This document shows positions 40,037 to 50,790 of a stretch of 64,000 nt of DNA, piece by piece. The position numbers and the translations under genes are program-made. Where the stretch lies: NCBI RefSeq assembly GCF_009728835.1, contig NZ_CP033455.1, forward strand, positions 310,001 to 374,000, in the 5' to 3' direction. Source of the stretch: Ehrlichia ruminantium (GTDB lineage Bacteria > Pseudomonadota > Alphaproteobacteria > Rickettsiales > Anaplasmataceae). The notes below the pieces were generated by a model. It ran no database searches. It saw only the letters and a list, made by a program, of their open reading frames with translations, and was not told the DNA's origin. How positions within the stretch are numbered: position 1 is the stretch's first letter; each line of letters begins with the position of its first letter.

Positions 40037-42607
40037 ATGAAACTTACATTTGATAAATTTATTTTCTTCTTCAGGATGTCTTTGTTATCTTGTACTGGAA
40101 TGTTTCTTTTTCTATCGATTGTAACATATTCTAGTAAAGATCTGTCTTTTAATGTAGCAACTGGTGCTCCTGTACAAAATTTATGTGGAATTATTGGGTC
40201 GCATATAGCTGATATATTAGTGCAGATATTTGGAATATCGAGTTTTGTAATTGTATTGTTGATTATATTTCCTGTGTTGTTTAATAGGAAGATTTATCTA
40301 TATCTTGTAAATGGGTGTAGCATTATAGTTAGTATAAGTGGCATTGTATCTAGTTTCTCTTTGGAGTTTATGGATAAGTATTATCAAGGAGGTATTCTAG
40401 GAACTGCTTTTCAAAAATTTCCTATGCCTATATTGTGTTGTATGACGATAATAGGTGTTGTGGGAGTTATTGGTTGGAAAAAGGTAGGGATATATTTTTA
40501 CGATGTCATTTTAACAATATATTATAGAGTAACTGACTGGTTGAGTAATAATTACGGTACTAATTCTGTTGTAGCAGTAGCTCATTGTGGGAAACAATTG
40601 CATAATGCTTACAATGTAGAGCATGAAAAAGAAGTATCTATGGGCCAGGATTTAGTTAATGAAGGTCTAGCAAACGAAAGCTTAATAAGTGAAGATTTTT
40701 CAAATCAGGACTTACAGGATCAGGATCTGGAGGATGAAAGCTTAATAAGTGATGAGTTATCAGGAGAAGATTTTGAAGATGAAAATTTCATTGATGATAA
40801 CTTATCGGCTCAAGACTTTGAAGATGAAGATTCTGCAGATGATGATGAATTATCCGATCAAAACTTTGAAGATGAAGATTTTACAGATGATGACTTATCA
40901 GATCAAGATTGTGAGGACGAAGATTTTACAGATGATGGATTATTAGATCAAGACTTTGAAAATGAAGGTTTTGTGAGTGAAGTATTTAGTCAAGAGCAAG
41001 ATCATGGGAAAGTGAGGTCTACAAACCTTGAAGATAAACACTTAATGGAAGGTAAAATAAATTTTCCAGACTATGAGAAAGAAGTTGTCAGTTTTAACAA
41101 CTGTAATGTGGTAAGTAGAAAACCTAGTTGTACGTTTGAATTGCCTAGTATTGAATACTTAGCTAAACCTGCTCCAGTAAGTGGTAGACAGTATTGCCCA
41201 GATGATAGCACAGCGATTTTGCTTAATAAAGTACTTAAAGATTTTTCTATACATGGAAGAATTGTTAATATCAGATATGGTCCGGTGGTTACATTGTATG
41301 AATTTGAACCATCTGCTGGTACTAAATCCTCAAGGGTGATAGGTCTATCTGATGATATTGCTCGTTCAATGAGTGCGTTATCAGCACGTATATCAGTTAT
41401 TCCTGGAAGAAATGTAATGGGGATAGAATTACCTAACCATTATAGAGAAATTGTAATGTTGCGTGATTTATTAGAAAGTCCTCAATATAGAGATTCTAGC
41501 CTTAGGTTGCCTATAGCTTTAGGTAAAGGGATCGATGGTGAAGTAATTATAGCTGATTTAGTTAAGATGCCGCATCTTTTGATTGCTGGCACCACAGGTT
41601 CTGGAAAATCTGTTGCAATTAATACGATGATATTATCGCTGATTTATAGTTTAAGCCCAGATCAATGCAAAATGATTATGATTGACCCTAAAGTATTAGA
41701 GTTGTCAGTTTATAATTCTATACCGCATTTATTAACACCAGTAGTAACTGAACCTAAGAAAGCTATTGCTGCTTTAAAATGGGTAGTCAGTGAAATGGAA
41801 AGTCGTTATAGGTTGATGTCAGATATTGGTGCACGAAATATTGTTGGATATAATGATAAAATTAATGAAGCAATTAGTCAAAATAGATCATTAGAGAAGG
41901 TCTTCCAGACAGGGTTTGATAGAGAAACGGGTGAAGCAGTATTTGAAAAAAGATCAGTGGAACTTCGTGTTTTTCCTTATATTGTAGTTATAGTGGATGA
42001 GATGGCGGATTTGATGCTTGTTGCTGGAAAGGAAATTGAGTCTTCAATACAGAGGTTATCTCAAATGGCTAGAGCGGCAGGTATTCATATAATTATGGCT
42101 ACTCAACGTCCTTCTGTTGATGTGATTACAGGAGTGATAAAAGCAAATTTCCCTACTAGAATTAGCTTTGCTGTGACTTCAAAGATAGATAGTAGAACAA
42201 TTTTAGGAGAGCAAGGTGCTGAGCAATTGCTTGGTATGGGTGATATGTTGTACATGGTATCTGGAGGAAAAATAATACGTGTTCATGGAGCTTTTGTCAG
42301 CGATGATGAAGTACAGAATATTGTCTCGTATTTAAAATCTCAAGGTGTGCCAGAATATGTAGATGGTATTACGCAAGTTTATCAAGATTATGACGATATT
42401 ATAGATGATAATGGTTTTGATCGTGATGACGATTTATATAAACAAGCAGTGTTAATTGTGATGAGGGACCGTAAAGCTTCTATTAGTTATATACAAAGGC
42501 AATTGAGAATAGGATATAATAGAGCTGCGAATTTGGTGGAACGTATGGAAAGAGATGGGGTGATTGGTATGGCTAGTACTGGTAAACGGGAAATATTGCT
42601 TGATTAG
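40037..42607 (+). CDS. ftsK: DNA translocase FtsK with acidic repeat linker
   Basis: FtsK pumps chromosomal DNA through the closing septum and activates XerCD. The 856-residue protein has four N-terminal membrane helices (about 1-165), a linker from 165 to 380, and the motor: [12 protein letters not shown], Walker A GTTGSGKS near residue 518, Walker [14 protein letters not shown], and [11 protein letters not shown]. It ends with the winged-helix gamma domain ([17 protein letters not shown]), which reads KOPS sites. The linker holds an acidic tandem repeat at 238-313 and earlier related copies, almost entirely D, E, L, S, F and Q. It starts 12 bp after yggT. The total length is within the FtsK range. 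Confidence 0.95.
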   Translation: MKLTFDKFIFFFRMSLLSCTGMFLFLSIVTYSSKDLSFNVATGAPVQNLCGIIGSHIADILVQIFGISSFVIVLLIIFPVLFNRKIYLYLVNGCSIIVSISGIVSSFSLEFMDKYYQGGILGTAFQKFPMPILCCMTIIGVVGVIGWKKVGIYFYDVILTIYYRVTDWLSNNYGTNSVVAVAHCGKQLHNAYNVEHEKEVSMGQDLVNEGLANESLISEDFSNQDLQDQDLEDESLISDELSGEDFEDENFIDDNLSAQDFEDEDSADDDELSDQNFEDEDFTDDDLSDQDCEDEDFTDDGLLDQDFENEGFVSEVFSQEQDHGKVRSTNLEDKHLMEGKINFPDYEKEVVSFNNCNVVSRKPSCTFELPSIEYLAKPAPVSGRQYCPDDSTAILLNKVLKDFSIHGRIVNIRYGPVVTLYEFEPSAGTKSSRVIGLSDDIARSMSALSARISVIPGRNVMGIELPNHYREIVMLRDLLESPQYRDSSLRLPIALGKGIDGEVIIADLVKMPHLLIAGTTGSGKSVAINTMILSLIYSLSPDQCKMIMIDPKVLELSVYNSIPHLLTPVVTEPKKAIAALKWVVSEMESRYRLMSDIGARNIVGYNDKINEAISQNRSLEKVFQTGFDRETGEAVFEKRSVELRVFPYIVVIVDEMADLMLVAGKEIESSIQRLSQMARAAGIHIIMATQRPSVDVITGVIKANFPTRISFAVTSKIDSRTILGEQGAEQLLGMGDMLYMVSGGKIIRVHGAFVSDDEVQNIVSYLKSQGVPEYVDGITQVYQDYDDIIDDNGFDRDDDLYKQAVLIVMRDRKASISYIQRQLRIGYNRAANLVERMERDGVIGMASTGKREILLD
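40748..40975 (+). repeat. In-frame 45-bp repeats in ftsK, five copies
   Basis: Five units of 45 bp (one of 48) encode variants of a 15-residue acidic block such as [15 protein letters not shown]. All changes keep the frame and most keep acidic character. Another reading frame stays open through the repeats merely because the period is a multiple of three. Confidence 0.9.
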
Positions 42608-43067
42608 TTTATAAATATAATTTGTACTATCAAATAGTTTGAATGTTACCAAATATACTAATCTACAGCTGATTAATAGTAAGGAATAATTGATGTTGAG
42701 CTATTAATTATTTTCTAGTTTCTGTAGTGATTTTATTTGAGGTGTATCATTTATGTAATAAAGTTGTAGTTAAATTTAAGTGCAAATCGTGTTAGTAGGG
42801 TTTCTTTATTATTTTTGTTTAGTGAATACATCTGAGGTTATGTTATTAAAATATAGCTAAACTGTTATTTTGCTTTTGTACGTATATTGAGTATTCACAT
42901 CTTTGTTTATATAGTGGTGATACTAGTATGGTAGTTTTATTTTGTTATATATATAAATGATATGTGATACCTATGTGATGATAGAGCTAAAGTTGTAACA
43001 AAAGGTAAACACCCCTATACGAGATGTAAATTTATTACACTGATATAAGAGCTAAATTAAAAATTTA
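42608..43067. other. Gene-free stretch between convergent genes
   Basis: About 460 AT-rich bases after ftsK with no supported feature. Confidence 0.5.
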
Positions 43068-44006
43068 CTAAGACATACAACAATACTGTACCCGTTTGGT
43101 AGAGTCGTCGACAACATTTAATAAAGGTTGTACCAAGATTTGAGACTTACAAGGTTCTTCTTTAGGTGGCTTGTTAAGGCACTGTTCTGCAATAAGTGCA
43201 ACTGTAAATGCAAATATTGTTGCCAATTCTATGATAAGTACAGGTAAATTTGAAAAATCGTAAAGATTTTGCATTTTACCTTCTAAAGACATTGCTTCAA
43301 TTATATGGCATGCACAATGTGCTATTTCAACAAGTAAAACAATACCATACAAAATTGTAAACCACTTAGCATTCTTTTTCTTATCTTCTTGAATATTAGG
43401 ATTTTTAGTTTTTATTGTAGAATCCGATACTCTTAAAATGCAAGAAAGTACACCAAATAAAGGAGCTAAGATTGATATGTATAACAATGCACATTCTAAT
43501 CTTGCATTACTAGATGTATATAACATTAACAATGATGATACGCAAACTACAATCCATAATGCTTGTGATATGATAGTTAAAGAATTTTCAGAAACTTGTA
43601 GATCGTTTGAATATTTTACATATTTATCACATGTATACTTTTTTTTATTTGCACGCCTAAAGTCTATTGCTTGTTTTATTGCAAGTGCTGAATTTACAAT
43701 TGCGCAAATGGTAAGTAAAGTATGAATTATATAGAAAACAATAGCAATTGTGCGTTTAATATTACTTGCTATATTTACTTGAGATGATATTAAATTAAAC
43801 CCAGATGATGCTGCTTCTACTATTAAAGAAATAAAAGATATAGCAACAAAGATCCTGTCATAATCAATAGCGTTTGTAGAAGAACTATCACTGGATGATG
43901 ATTGATTATTATATAGATCTTCTATTGCTATGTGCTTGAAACATGAAGCATCATTATCTCCTGGTCTGTTGTTTCCGAAAATATCATCATAACCTTTGTG
44001 TAGCAT
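43068..44006 (-). CDS. Hypothetical multi-pass membrane protein
   Basis: I do not recognise this 312-residue protein. The N-terminal 50 residues are polar and Ser-rich (NNQSSSSDSSS). Then follow about six hydrophobic segments at roughly 50-80, 85-110, 145-170, 175-195, 220-245 and 260-285, with a cytosolic-type loop FRRANKKKYTCDKY between. The tail is rich in Cys and ends in QYCCMS. The frame is also open from GTG codons at 44024, but GGAGGG sits 7 bp before the ATG at 44006, which decides the start. No signal for secretion is visible. Clustered cysteines near the last residues could be lipid-modified in a host cell, which is speculation. Confidence 0.75.
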   Translation of the reverse strand: MLHKGYDDIFGNNRPGDNDASCFKHIAIEDLYNNQSSSSDSSSTNAIDYDRIFVAISFISLIVEAASSGFNLISSQVNIASNIKRTIAIVFYIIHTLLTICAIVNSALAIKQAIDFRRANKKKYTCDKYVKYSNDLQVSENSLTIISQALWIVVCVSSLLMLYTSSNARLECALLYISILAPLFGVLSCILRVSDSTIKTKNPNIQEDKKKNAKWFTILYGIVLLVEIAHCACHIIEAMSLEGKMQNLYDFSNLPVLIIELATIFAFTVALIAEQCLNKPPKEEPCKSQILVQPLLNVVDDSTKRVQYCCMS

Positions 44007-44092
44007 AACATAACCCTCCACCACTTTAAATTAAACAATAAGGAGCTTTTAATGTAAACTCAATTAACAAGTATAAACTAATTATTAGCTAA

Positions 44093-45268
44093 CTACAATT
44101 TATTCTTATTTTCTTGTAGATAGCTTTCTAAAATATTTATACCTTCATCAATTTCTTGCTGAGTTATTATTAAAGGTGGTATTACCCTTAAAACGTTACC
44201 ACGTGCAGTACTGAGTAGTAAGCCATAATTTACTAAATCTTTCATTAATGCTCTACTGTTGGTATTGACTTTTACTCCGATTAACAACCCTTTCCCTCTT
44301 ATTTCTTGAATCACTGGAAATTTGTCGGATAGGTCTTCTAGTTTTTTATGTAAATACTGACTATTCTTAGTTACATTTTCTAAGAATCCGGGTTTTAGAA
44401 TTTCATCAACAACGGTTCCAGCAATAGTAGTTGCTAGTGGATTCCCTCCAAAAGTAGATCCGTGCATCCCAATTCCCATAAACTGAGAGGCATTACGGGT
44501 TGATAAGCACGCTGATACTGGAAAGCCGCTACCTAATCCTTTTGCAAGGGTACATATATCAGGCATTACATTAACGTGCTCATATGCAAAAAATTTTCCT
44601 GTTCTTCCAGTTCCACATTGGACACAATCAAAAATCAGTAATATGTCGTTCTGATCACAGATTGCACGTAATTCCTTTATAAAAGAAGCATCTAGTACAT
44701 TAATTCCGCCTTCACCCTGGATAGGTTCTATTAATATTGCTCCTGTGTTTTCGTTTAATGCGTTTTTTACAGCTTTAATGTTAGGTTCTACACTGTCAAA
44801 CCATTCAACATATGGCTTTAGCAGAGGAGAGAAATTGCTTGGTTCATTTGCTGAACACGCAGCATAAGTTCTACCATGAAAAGAGTGTTGTAATGTAATA
44901 AACCTATAGCGTTGGGTATTACCCTTACCACACTGGTATGACCGTGCTATTTTTAACGCACAATCTACAGATTCAGCTCCTGAGTTATTAAAAAATACTT
45001 TATCTGCAAAGCTTATGTCTACTAATTTTTGTGCTAACTTTATAGCTTCAGGTATTGTGTGTAAGTTTGATAAATGCCATAACTTTTCACCTTGCCTTTT
45101 TAAAGTTTCTACTAGTACAGGATGCGCATGTCCTAAAGAACTGGTTGCAATTCCTGAATGAAAGTCTATGTATTTTTTCCCATCATGACCATATAGGTAG
45201 ACTCCTTTACCATGCGAAAAAGTAACAAGTGAGGGATCATAAACCTGTAAAATTGGTGAATCCTGCAT
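44093..45268 (-). CDS. argD: Acetylornithine aminotransferase
   Basis: ArgD transfers an amino group from glutamate in arginine synthesis, and in many bacteria the same enzyme serves lysine synthesis as DapC. The 391-residue class III aminotransferase shows KYIDFHSGIATSSLGHAHP, NSGAESVDCALKIAR, FHGRTYAA, the cofactor aspartate in LLIFDCVQCGTGRTG, and the PLP lysine K243 in TLAKGLGSG. HGSTFGGNPLA follows. Length and motifs are normal. It stands divergently from the pleC gene with a 163-bp gap. No other arginine or lysine genes are adjacent. Confidence 0.93.
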   Translation of the reverse strand: MQDSPILQVYDPSLVTFSHGKGVYLYGHDGKKYIDFHSGIATSSLGHAHPVLVETLKRQGEKLWHLSNLHTIPEAIKLAQKLVDISFADKVFFNNSGAESVDCALKIARSYQCGKGNTQRYRFITLQHSFHGRTYAACSANEPSNFSPLLKPYVEWFDSVEPNIKAVKNALNENTGAILIEPIQGEGGINVLDASFIKELRAICDQNDILLIFDCVQCGTGRTGKFFAYEHVNVMPDICTLAKGLGSGFPVSACLSTRNASQFMGIGMHGSTFGGNPLATTIAGTVVDEILKPGFLENVTKNSQYLHKKLEDLSDKFPVIQEIRGKGLLIGVKVNTNSRALMKDLVNYGLLLSTARGNVLRVIPPLIITQQEIDEGINILESYLQENKNKL

Positions 45269-45431
45269 GAAAGCTGCTCCTTAAAACTTTGAACTTTTAG
45301 ATAATGTACTAAAATACCAACTAACGCGTAACTTAGGATAATATAATATTGTTATATGTCAACTAAGAAAAAGTTTATAAAAATACTATTATATAAATAA
45401 TATTATACTCATTATGTAATTAGGTTTATAT

Positions 45432-46844
45432 ATGAAGTCTGTACGAATTCTATTATTAGTATGTTTACTGGTTACCTTATTTTTTGCGATTGGATATACA
45501 CATGTATACTTGAAAAATGATTATTTATATGAAGTTTCAAAAGAGATCAATGTTAATATTAAAGCAATACTAGTCAATTCTGTAATTAATAAGTATGCTC
45601 AATTATTAGCTAAGGCTCCAAGTCATATGGGGACTAATGCGTATTATATGGATTTACTGATCAGGTTGCGTGCTGAATTTTTAAAGGCATTGGATGGAGT
45701 TGAAGATTTTCACGTTATTTTATATAATGTTGATGGTAATGTGATATTTTCTAATAAAAGTAGTGATGAAATTGCAGAACAAGATTTACTACTTCGTTCT
45801 AGTGATATGAATTCGTTATTGAGAGGAGAATATATAGACCATAAAGTTAAGAGTAGTGCAGATGTTGTTTCAATATTTCCTATTTTCCCGTTGGGTGACC
45901 AGAGTCATCATCCTTTGATGTTTTTAAAGATTATTAAAAATTCTGAAAACTTATCTAGTTTCATTGTTGATTTCTATACTATATTTTTAGTTATCGTTGT
46001 TTTAATTATTGTCATATTTGTAGTTGTAACGTGGTGTATATATTATAGAAATACAAAGATGCTTAGTAAACAATATGATGTAAATCTTAAGTTGAAGGAA
46101 GCAAAGGAAATAGCAGAGCAGGAAAATATTAGTAAGTCACAGTTTCTTGCAAATGTTAGCCATGAATTACGTACTCCTTTGAACTCTATTATTGGATTTT
46201 CAGAAATGATAAAAAGTGAGTCTTTGGGGCCTATAGGAAATTCTGATTATAAAGAGTATGTAAATGATATACATAGTTCTGGTGTACATTTGTTGAGTTT
46301 AATTAATGACATTTTAGATTTTTCTAAAGCTGAGGCGAATAAATTGGTGATAGAATTTATAAAATTTGATTTAAGCAAGATTGTCTCATCATGTTTTAAT
46401 ATGATGATTCCGCGGGCTGAAGAGGCGAAAGTGTACCTAGAGAAAAATCTACCATCTGATAAGGTAGTAATGGTAGCTGATCCTAAAAGGATAAAACAGA
46501 TAATCATTAATTTATTGTCTAACTCAATAAAATTTACTCCTGAGAATGGAACTGTAAAATTAGTTGTTAGGTATAATCTCGAAGATAAGTTGATTGTTAT
46601 TGAAATTACTGATACTGGAATAGGTATAGCACAGCAAGATTTATATAAAGTTATGTCTGTTTTTGGGCAGGTCGATAGTAAGCATTCTCGTAAGTATGAA
46701 GGTACGGGATTGGGATTACCTTTAAGTAGGAAATTAGTTGAGCTTATGAATGGTGTATTCAAAATAAAGAGTGAACCAAATGCTGGTACTGTAGTCACAT
46801 TGACTTTCCCTTATACTGAGGATTTACAGGGACAAGAATTTTAG
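45432..46844 (+). CDS. pleC: Sensor histidine kinase, PleC-like
   Basis: This 470-residue protein is a membrane histidine kinase. A first membrane helix at 5-23, a periplasmic domain of about 150 residues and a second helix at about 176-202 precede the kinase core. The phospho-accepting H244 sits in VSHELRTPLNSIIGFSEMI, close to PleC and DivJ of alphaproteobacteria. The ATP-binding domain has NLLSNSIKFTP (N box), DTGIGIAQQDL (G1) and GTGLGLPLSRKLVELM (G2). In Ehrlichia, PleC is one of three experimentally studied kinases and pairs with PleD, which makes cyclic di-GMP. PleD is not in the window. PleC over DivJ is chosen from the single periplasmic domain and genus knowledge. Confidence 0.85.
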   Translation: MKSVRILLLVCLLVTLFFAIGYTHVYLKNDYLYEVSKEINVNIKAILVNSVINKYAQLLAKAPSHMGTNAYYMDLLIRLRAEFLKALDGVEDFHVILYNVDGNVIFSNKSSDEIAEQDLLLRSSDMNSLLRGEYIDHKVKSSADVVSIFPIFPLGDQSHHPLMFLKIIKNSENLSSFIVDFYTIFLVIVVLIIVIFVVVTWCIYYRNTKMLSKQYDVNLKLKEAKEIAEQENISKSQFLANVSHELRTPLNSIIGFSEMIKSESLGPIGNSDYKEYVNDIHSSGVHLLSLINDILDFSKAEANKLVIEFIKFDLSKIVSSCFNMMIPRAEEAKVYLEKNLPSDKVVMVADPKRIKQIIINLLSNSIKFTPENGTVKLVVRYNLEDKLIVIEITDTGIGIAQQDLYKVMSVFGQVDSKHSRKYEGTGLGLPLSRKLVELMNGVFKIKSEPNAGTVVTLTFPYTEDLQGQEF

Positions 46845-47963
46845 AGTTATTGGGAATTAATAAAACTGTGATTGCTTTTTAGTGATTGGATAGTATGTGA
46901 TTTTAAACAAGGACTCATCTATTATATTTTCTGAATAATATGTAAATGTTATTTTGTAGTAAAAGTATTTTAGAATATTGTGTATTAAATTTACATCATT
47001 ACATATTAGTGTTAGTGAGACTTAAATTATTTTTAGTGATTAATTTAAAATATATATTTAAGTAAGAGAATGTACTCTCGCTATTTCTAATTTTTCATCT
47101 TCTGTATATTCAGATATATTTATTATTTACCATCCGATCAATAAAATGTACTGTGTATTTTATGTATAACATATTGCATCTATTAATAATTCTTTGAATG
47201 ATATGGATGTACAAACAATCTTATAAGTCTGCTTGTTTATAAAGAAAGAATGCATGAATAGAGTCTAGTATATAATAACACTAGTGTTTTCTAGTTTTAT
47301 TTATTGTTAATTGAAAATACAGTGAAAAGTATGTAGTACTTGTAGTGTGTAAGTTGTGTCTATGTAATTGTTGTATAAAAATTATCAGTGTGAGAATGTA
47401 TTATTTTTAAGTAGGGTGTAATTTTGTCTTTTTAATTAGCAAGAGCATAAACATTCAATGTGTAATTAATAAAAAGTGTTTCAATTTTTAATATATAAGA
47501 GTAGGACTATAAGATAATGATATGTTGCTTGTTGTATTGTCTTTAACTTTTCGGTGTTATATAGAATGTAAAATGATTATATAAGTATTTGTTTGTATAG
47601 AATATTATTGTGTATCCTACTAAATTGAAAAGTTGTTTATCATCTGATTGTGTTGTTTACAGCATTAAAAACATATCAATACTATGTGATTATCTGTATA
47701 TTAGGTAATTGTCTTGTTATTAGATGAGTTTGCTAGTTTTGTTACTTTGCTGTCTTGATATTTTATTTGTACTGTTAGCGTAATTTTGGTACCGTGATGC
47801 AGTTGAAATAGTATTTTTTATAAGTATTATTTAGAAATAATATCTGGTGTATTGGTATAATTTAAATTCTATTTTATAGAATAAGTATTTTATAGTTGTG
47901 CTAGTGATCTCTTATTGTTATTTCTTATATACTGTAATTGTGTATTTATTTGAATGTTAGCAT
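46845..47963. other. Gene-free stretch between pleC and mutL
   Basis: About 1.1 kb of AT-rich DNA. I found no gene, tRNA or clear repeat. Confidence 0.5.
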
Positions 47964-50024
47964 ATGTCGATTATATTATTAGATCCTAGGACAATTAATA
48001 GAATTGCTGCAGGTGAAGTTATAGAATGTCCTGCTAGTGTAGTTAAAGAACTAGTTGAAAATTCGATAGATGCTAAAGCTACTACTATTAGTGTTACAAT
48101 AGAGCGTGGTGGACGTAATTTAATACTTGTAAGTGATGACGGAGTTGGTATTAGAAAAGAAGATATGGAAATTGCATTTGTCCGTCATGCTACATCTAAA
48201 CTTCCTGATGGTGATTTAACTAGAGTAAAATCTTTGGGGTTCAGAGGAGAGGGGCTGACTTCTATTGCAGCTGTTGGTAAAGTAAAAATGATATCTAGAT
48301 CTCATGATTCTGATACAGCTTGGTCAATAATAATTGAAGGTGGAGAAAAGGTACAAGAATTAATACCAAATGCTCTTTCTTGTGGTACTTATATAGAGGT
48401 ACGTGATTTATTTTTTGCTACTCCTAATCGATTAAAATTTTTAAAGACTGAAAAAGCAGAAGTGCAATCCATTATTGATATGGTGAATAAACTAGCTATG
48501 GTAAACCATAGCATTATATTTTCTTTGTATGTTGATGGTAAACAGATATTAAAGTATTTAAAACAGCAATCAGAAATTGATAGGTTAGCTGAAATTAAAA
48601 TTTTAGGTATGGAATTTTATAAGAATTCTTTGCCAGTACATTTAGTTGAAAATATGATAACTTTGACTGGTTATATTGGTCTTCCTACTTTGAGTCGGGG
48701 TAAGTCAAGCCTTATATATACATTTGTAAATGGACGTCCTATTTATGATAATATGTTAATAGGGGCAGTTAGATATGCTTACAGTGATTTTATAGAAAAG
48801 GATAAGTATCCAATAGTTGTATTGTATATTAATATGCCATGTGATCAAGTTGATACTAACGTTCATCCTAATAAGTCTGAAGTTAGGTTTCAGGATAAAA
48901 GGTTAATATATAAAGTTGTAGTAAATGCAATCAAGAATGCGTTAGCTATTAAAATTAGTCATAAATTAAGGTCTATTAGTAATTTGGGAAATGATCCGTT
49001 TATAAGAGATAATATTACTAAGGTAAAAAATTCAACAAATGTTGTTGATAAGTATTCTTTAGGTGAACAGTGTTCTGAGAGTAATTTAAAACGGTATTCA
49101 TCTATTGATGATTTTGAAACATCTAATTCAGATGTACAATCATTTACTATAGATAATTTATCTGTAAAAAATAATGAAATATTGAACAATACGTTCAATG
49201 TTAGTGTTAATAATAATTTTGAGGAATTTTTTGTTTTGGAGGATAAATCTAAAAGTGGAAATTCTCATGTTGATGTGTCGTGTATAGTTAAAGAAGATCG
49301 AAAGGACCTACACCCGAGTGACTACGAAAAACAAGGATTGTATTGTGTGGTAAAAGATCATGATATGATTCCTATTACTTATAATAAGAGTGAAAATACA
49401 ATAGCAACTAGTAATCAGCAGGAGAATAGTTTAATTGATTGTGATCCATTGGGATATGCTGTATGTCAGATACATAGTAGATATATTATATCCCAGATAC
49501 GAGATGGGATTATTATTGTTGATCAACATGCTGCTCATGAAAGATTAGTTTATGAATATATGAAACAGGTTATGGAAAAAGAAGGTGTAAAGCGTCAGAT
49601 ATTATTGATACCTGAAGTTGTTGAAATGAATAATAGCTGTGACTTAGAGGTGCTAATGGAGTATAAGGCAAAATTATTAAAACTTGGGTTGCTTATTGAA
49701 TCGCTTGGTAATTTGTCAGTTATAGTGAGAGAAGTACCTGCGATTTTTGGTAGTTTTGATGTAAAGGCATTAATTTGTTGTATACTTGATAGTATTGTAG
49801 AAGTAGGAGATACTTTGTTTTTGGATGATAAGATTAAAGATATATGTGCTACAATAGCATGTTATAGCTCTATTAGGAGTGGTAGAAAATTAAAAATTGA
49901 AGAAATGAATGCTCTTTTAAGAAATATGGAAAATACGTCACATTCTGGGCAGTGTAATCATGGCAGACCAACTTATATAAAACTAAGTTTGCTTGAAATA
50001 GATAAGTTGTTTTTAAGGAGATAA
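47964..50024 (+). CDS. mutL: DNA mismatch repair protein MutL
   Basis: MutL couples mismatch recognition by MutS to strand incision. The 686-residue protein has the GHKL ATPase motifs IAAGEVIECPASVVKELVEN, DDGVGI, RHATSKL and GFRGEGLTSIA in the first 110 residues, a variable linker at about 330-460, and a C-terminal dimerisation domain. Residues 520 onward read DQHAAHERLVYE, an exact match to the endonuclease motif DQHA-x2-E-x4-E, and CNHGRPT near the end is close to the conserved CPHGRP. So this MutL probably nicks DNA itself, as in bacteria without MutH. Confidence 0.95.
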   Translation: MSIILLDPRTINRIAAGEVIECPASVVKELVENSIDAKATTISVTIERGGRNLILVSDDGVGIRKEDMEIAFVRHATSKLPDGDLTRVKSLGFRGEGLTSIAAVGKVKMISRSHDSDTAWSIIIEGGEKVQELIPNALSCGTYIEVRDLFFATPNRLKFLKTEKAEVQSIIDMVNKLAMVNHSIIFSLYVDGKQILKYLKQQSEIDRLAEIKILGMEFYKNSLPVHLVENMITLTGYIGLPTLSRGKSSLIYTFVNGRPIYDNMLIGAVRYAYSDFIEKDKYPIVVLYINMPCDQVDTNVHPNKSEVRFQDKRLIYKVVVNAIKNALAIKISHKLRSISNLGNDPFIRDNITKVKNSTNVVDKYSLGEQCSESNLKRYSSIDDFETSNSDVQSFTIDNLSVKNNEILNNTFNVSVNNNFEEFFVLEDKSKSGNSHVDVSCIVKEDRKDLHPSDYEKQGLYCVVKDHDMIPITYNKSENTIATSNQQENSLIDCDPLGYAVCQIHSRYIISQIRDGIIIVDQHAAHERLVYEYMKQVMEKEGVKRQILLIPEVVEMNNSCDLEVLMEYKAKLLKLGLLIESLGNLSVIVREVPAIFGSFDVKALICCILDSIVEVGDTLFLDDKIKDICATIACYSSIRSGRKLKIEEMNALLRNMENTSHSGQCNHGRPTYIKLSLLEIDKLFLRR

Positions 50025-50379
50025 CATAAGGTTATTTTTCTATATGTAAGGTAATACCATTATAATTTTTTATACGTTAGTGAAATATTATTTTTTCATG
50101 TGGTAGATAATGGATTTATAGTTTGCAATAGGTTATCCTCATAATAGATTAACTGTGGAGGATAGAGATGTTTTTTTATCAAAGCAAGAATAAATCACAG
50201 GGAAAGGTATTTCTATATATACATTAGGATGATCTATTTATGCAGTTGAACTGATATTAATAATTTACTTTATAAATATAATTGCATCGGATTATGTTAG
50301 ATATAGAACAGCAATTTCTAATATATACTTATGGCATTATAAAGTTCTGAAAACTATGTTTTGTTATGTATCGGGAGTG
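50025..50379. other. Gene-free stretch after mutL
   Basis: No gene is supported. GGAGGATAGAG just before an ATG at 50168 is a strikingly good ribosome binding site, but the frame closes after 19 codons. It may mark the start of a lost gene. Confidence 0.4.
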
Positions 50380-50649
50380 TATTGTTGTTTATTGTGCTTG
50401 TCTTACTATTTATAGAGTTATTGAAGTGTATATATGACTGTCAGAATATACTAATTTTAGTTGAGTTATATAGTTTACAAATTCAAGGTAGAATTGTTAA
50501 GGTATTGTAATTTGTAGTATTGTAAAAGTATATTAAAAAAAATTGTATTTTGTTGAATGTAGATTGAGTATTGTTGTTTATTGTGCTTGTCTTACTGTTT
50601 ATAGAGTTATTGAAGTGTATATATGACTGTTAGAATATACTAATTTTAA
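50380..50649. repeat. Direct repeat of about 81 bp, two copies 189 bp apart
   Basis: The segment starting ATTGTTGTTTATTGTGCTTG at 50381 returns at 50570 with only a few differences over about 81 bp. The roughly 108 bp between the copies is not repeated. Confidence 0.85.
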
Positions 50650-50790
50650 TTCAACAGTGATTTTTATAAATGAAATATGCCTATTGAAATGGTCTATGTT
50701 TGTAATGTTTTAAATAGCATATAGGGTTATATTACAGTAAGACAACTGTTCTATTTGTGTTTTTGTGATATTGTAAAATTGGAAATTCAT

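Noticed and set aside
46247-46798. 183-codon open frame on the minus strand
   Set aside because: It is antisense to the conserved kinase core of pleC and has no protein features of its own.
50168-50227. 19-codon frame behind a very strong Shine-Dalgarno-like sequence
   Set aside because: Too short to support as a gene; no similarity recognised. Could be a leader peptide or a lost gene start.
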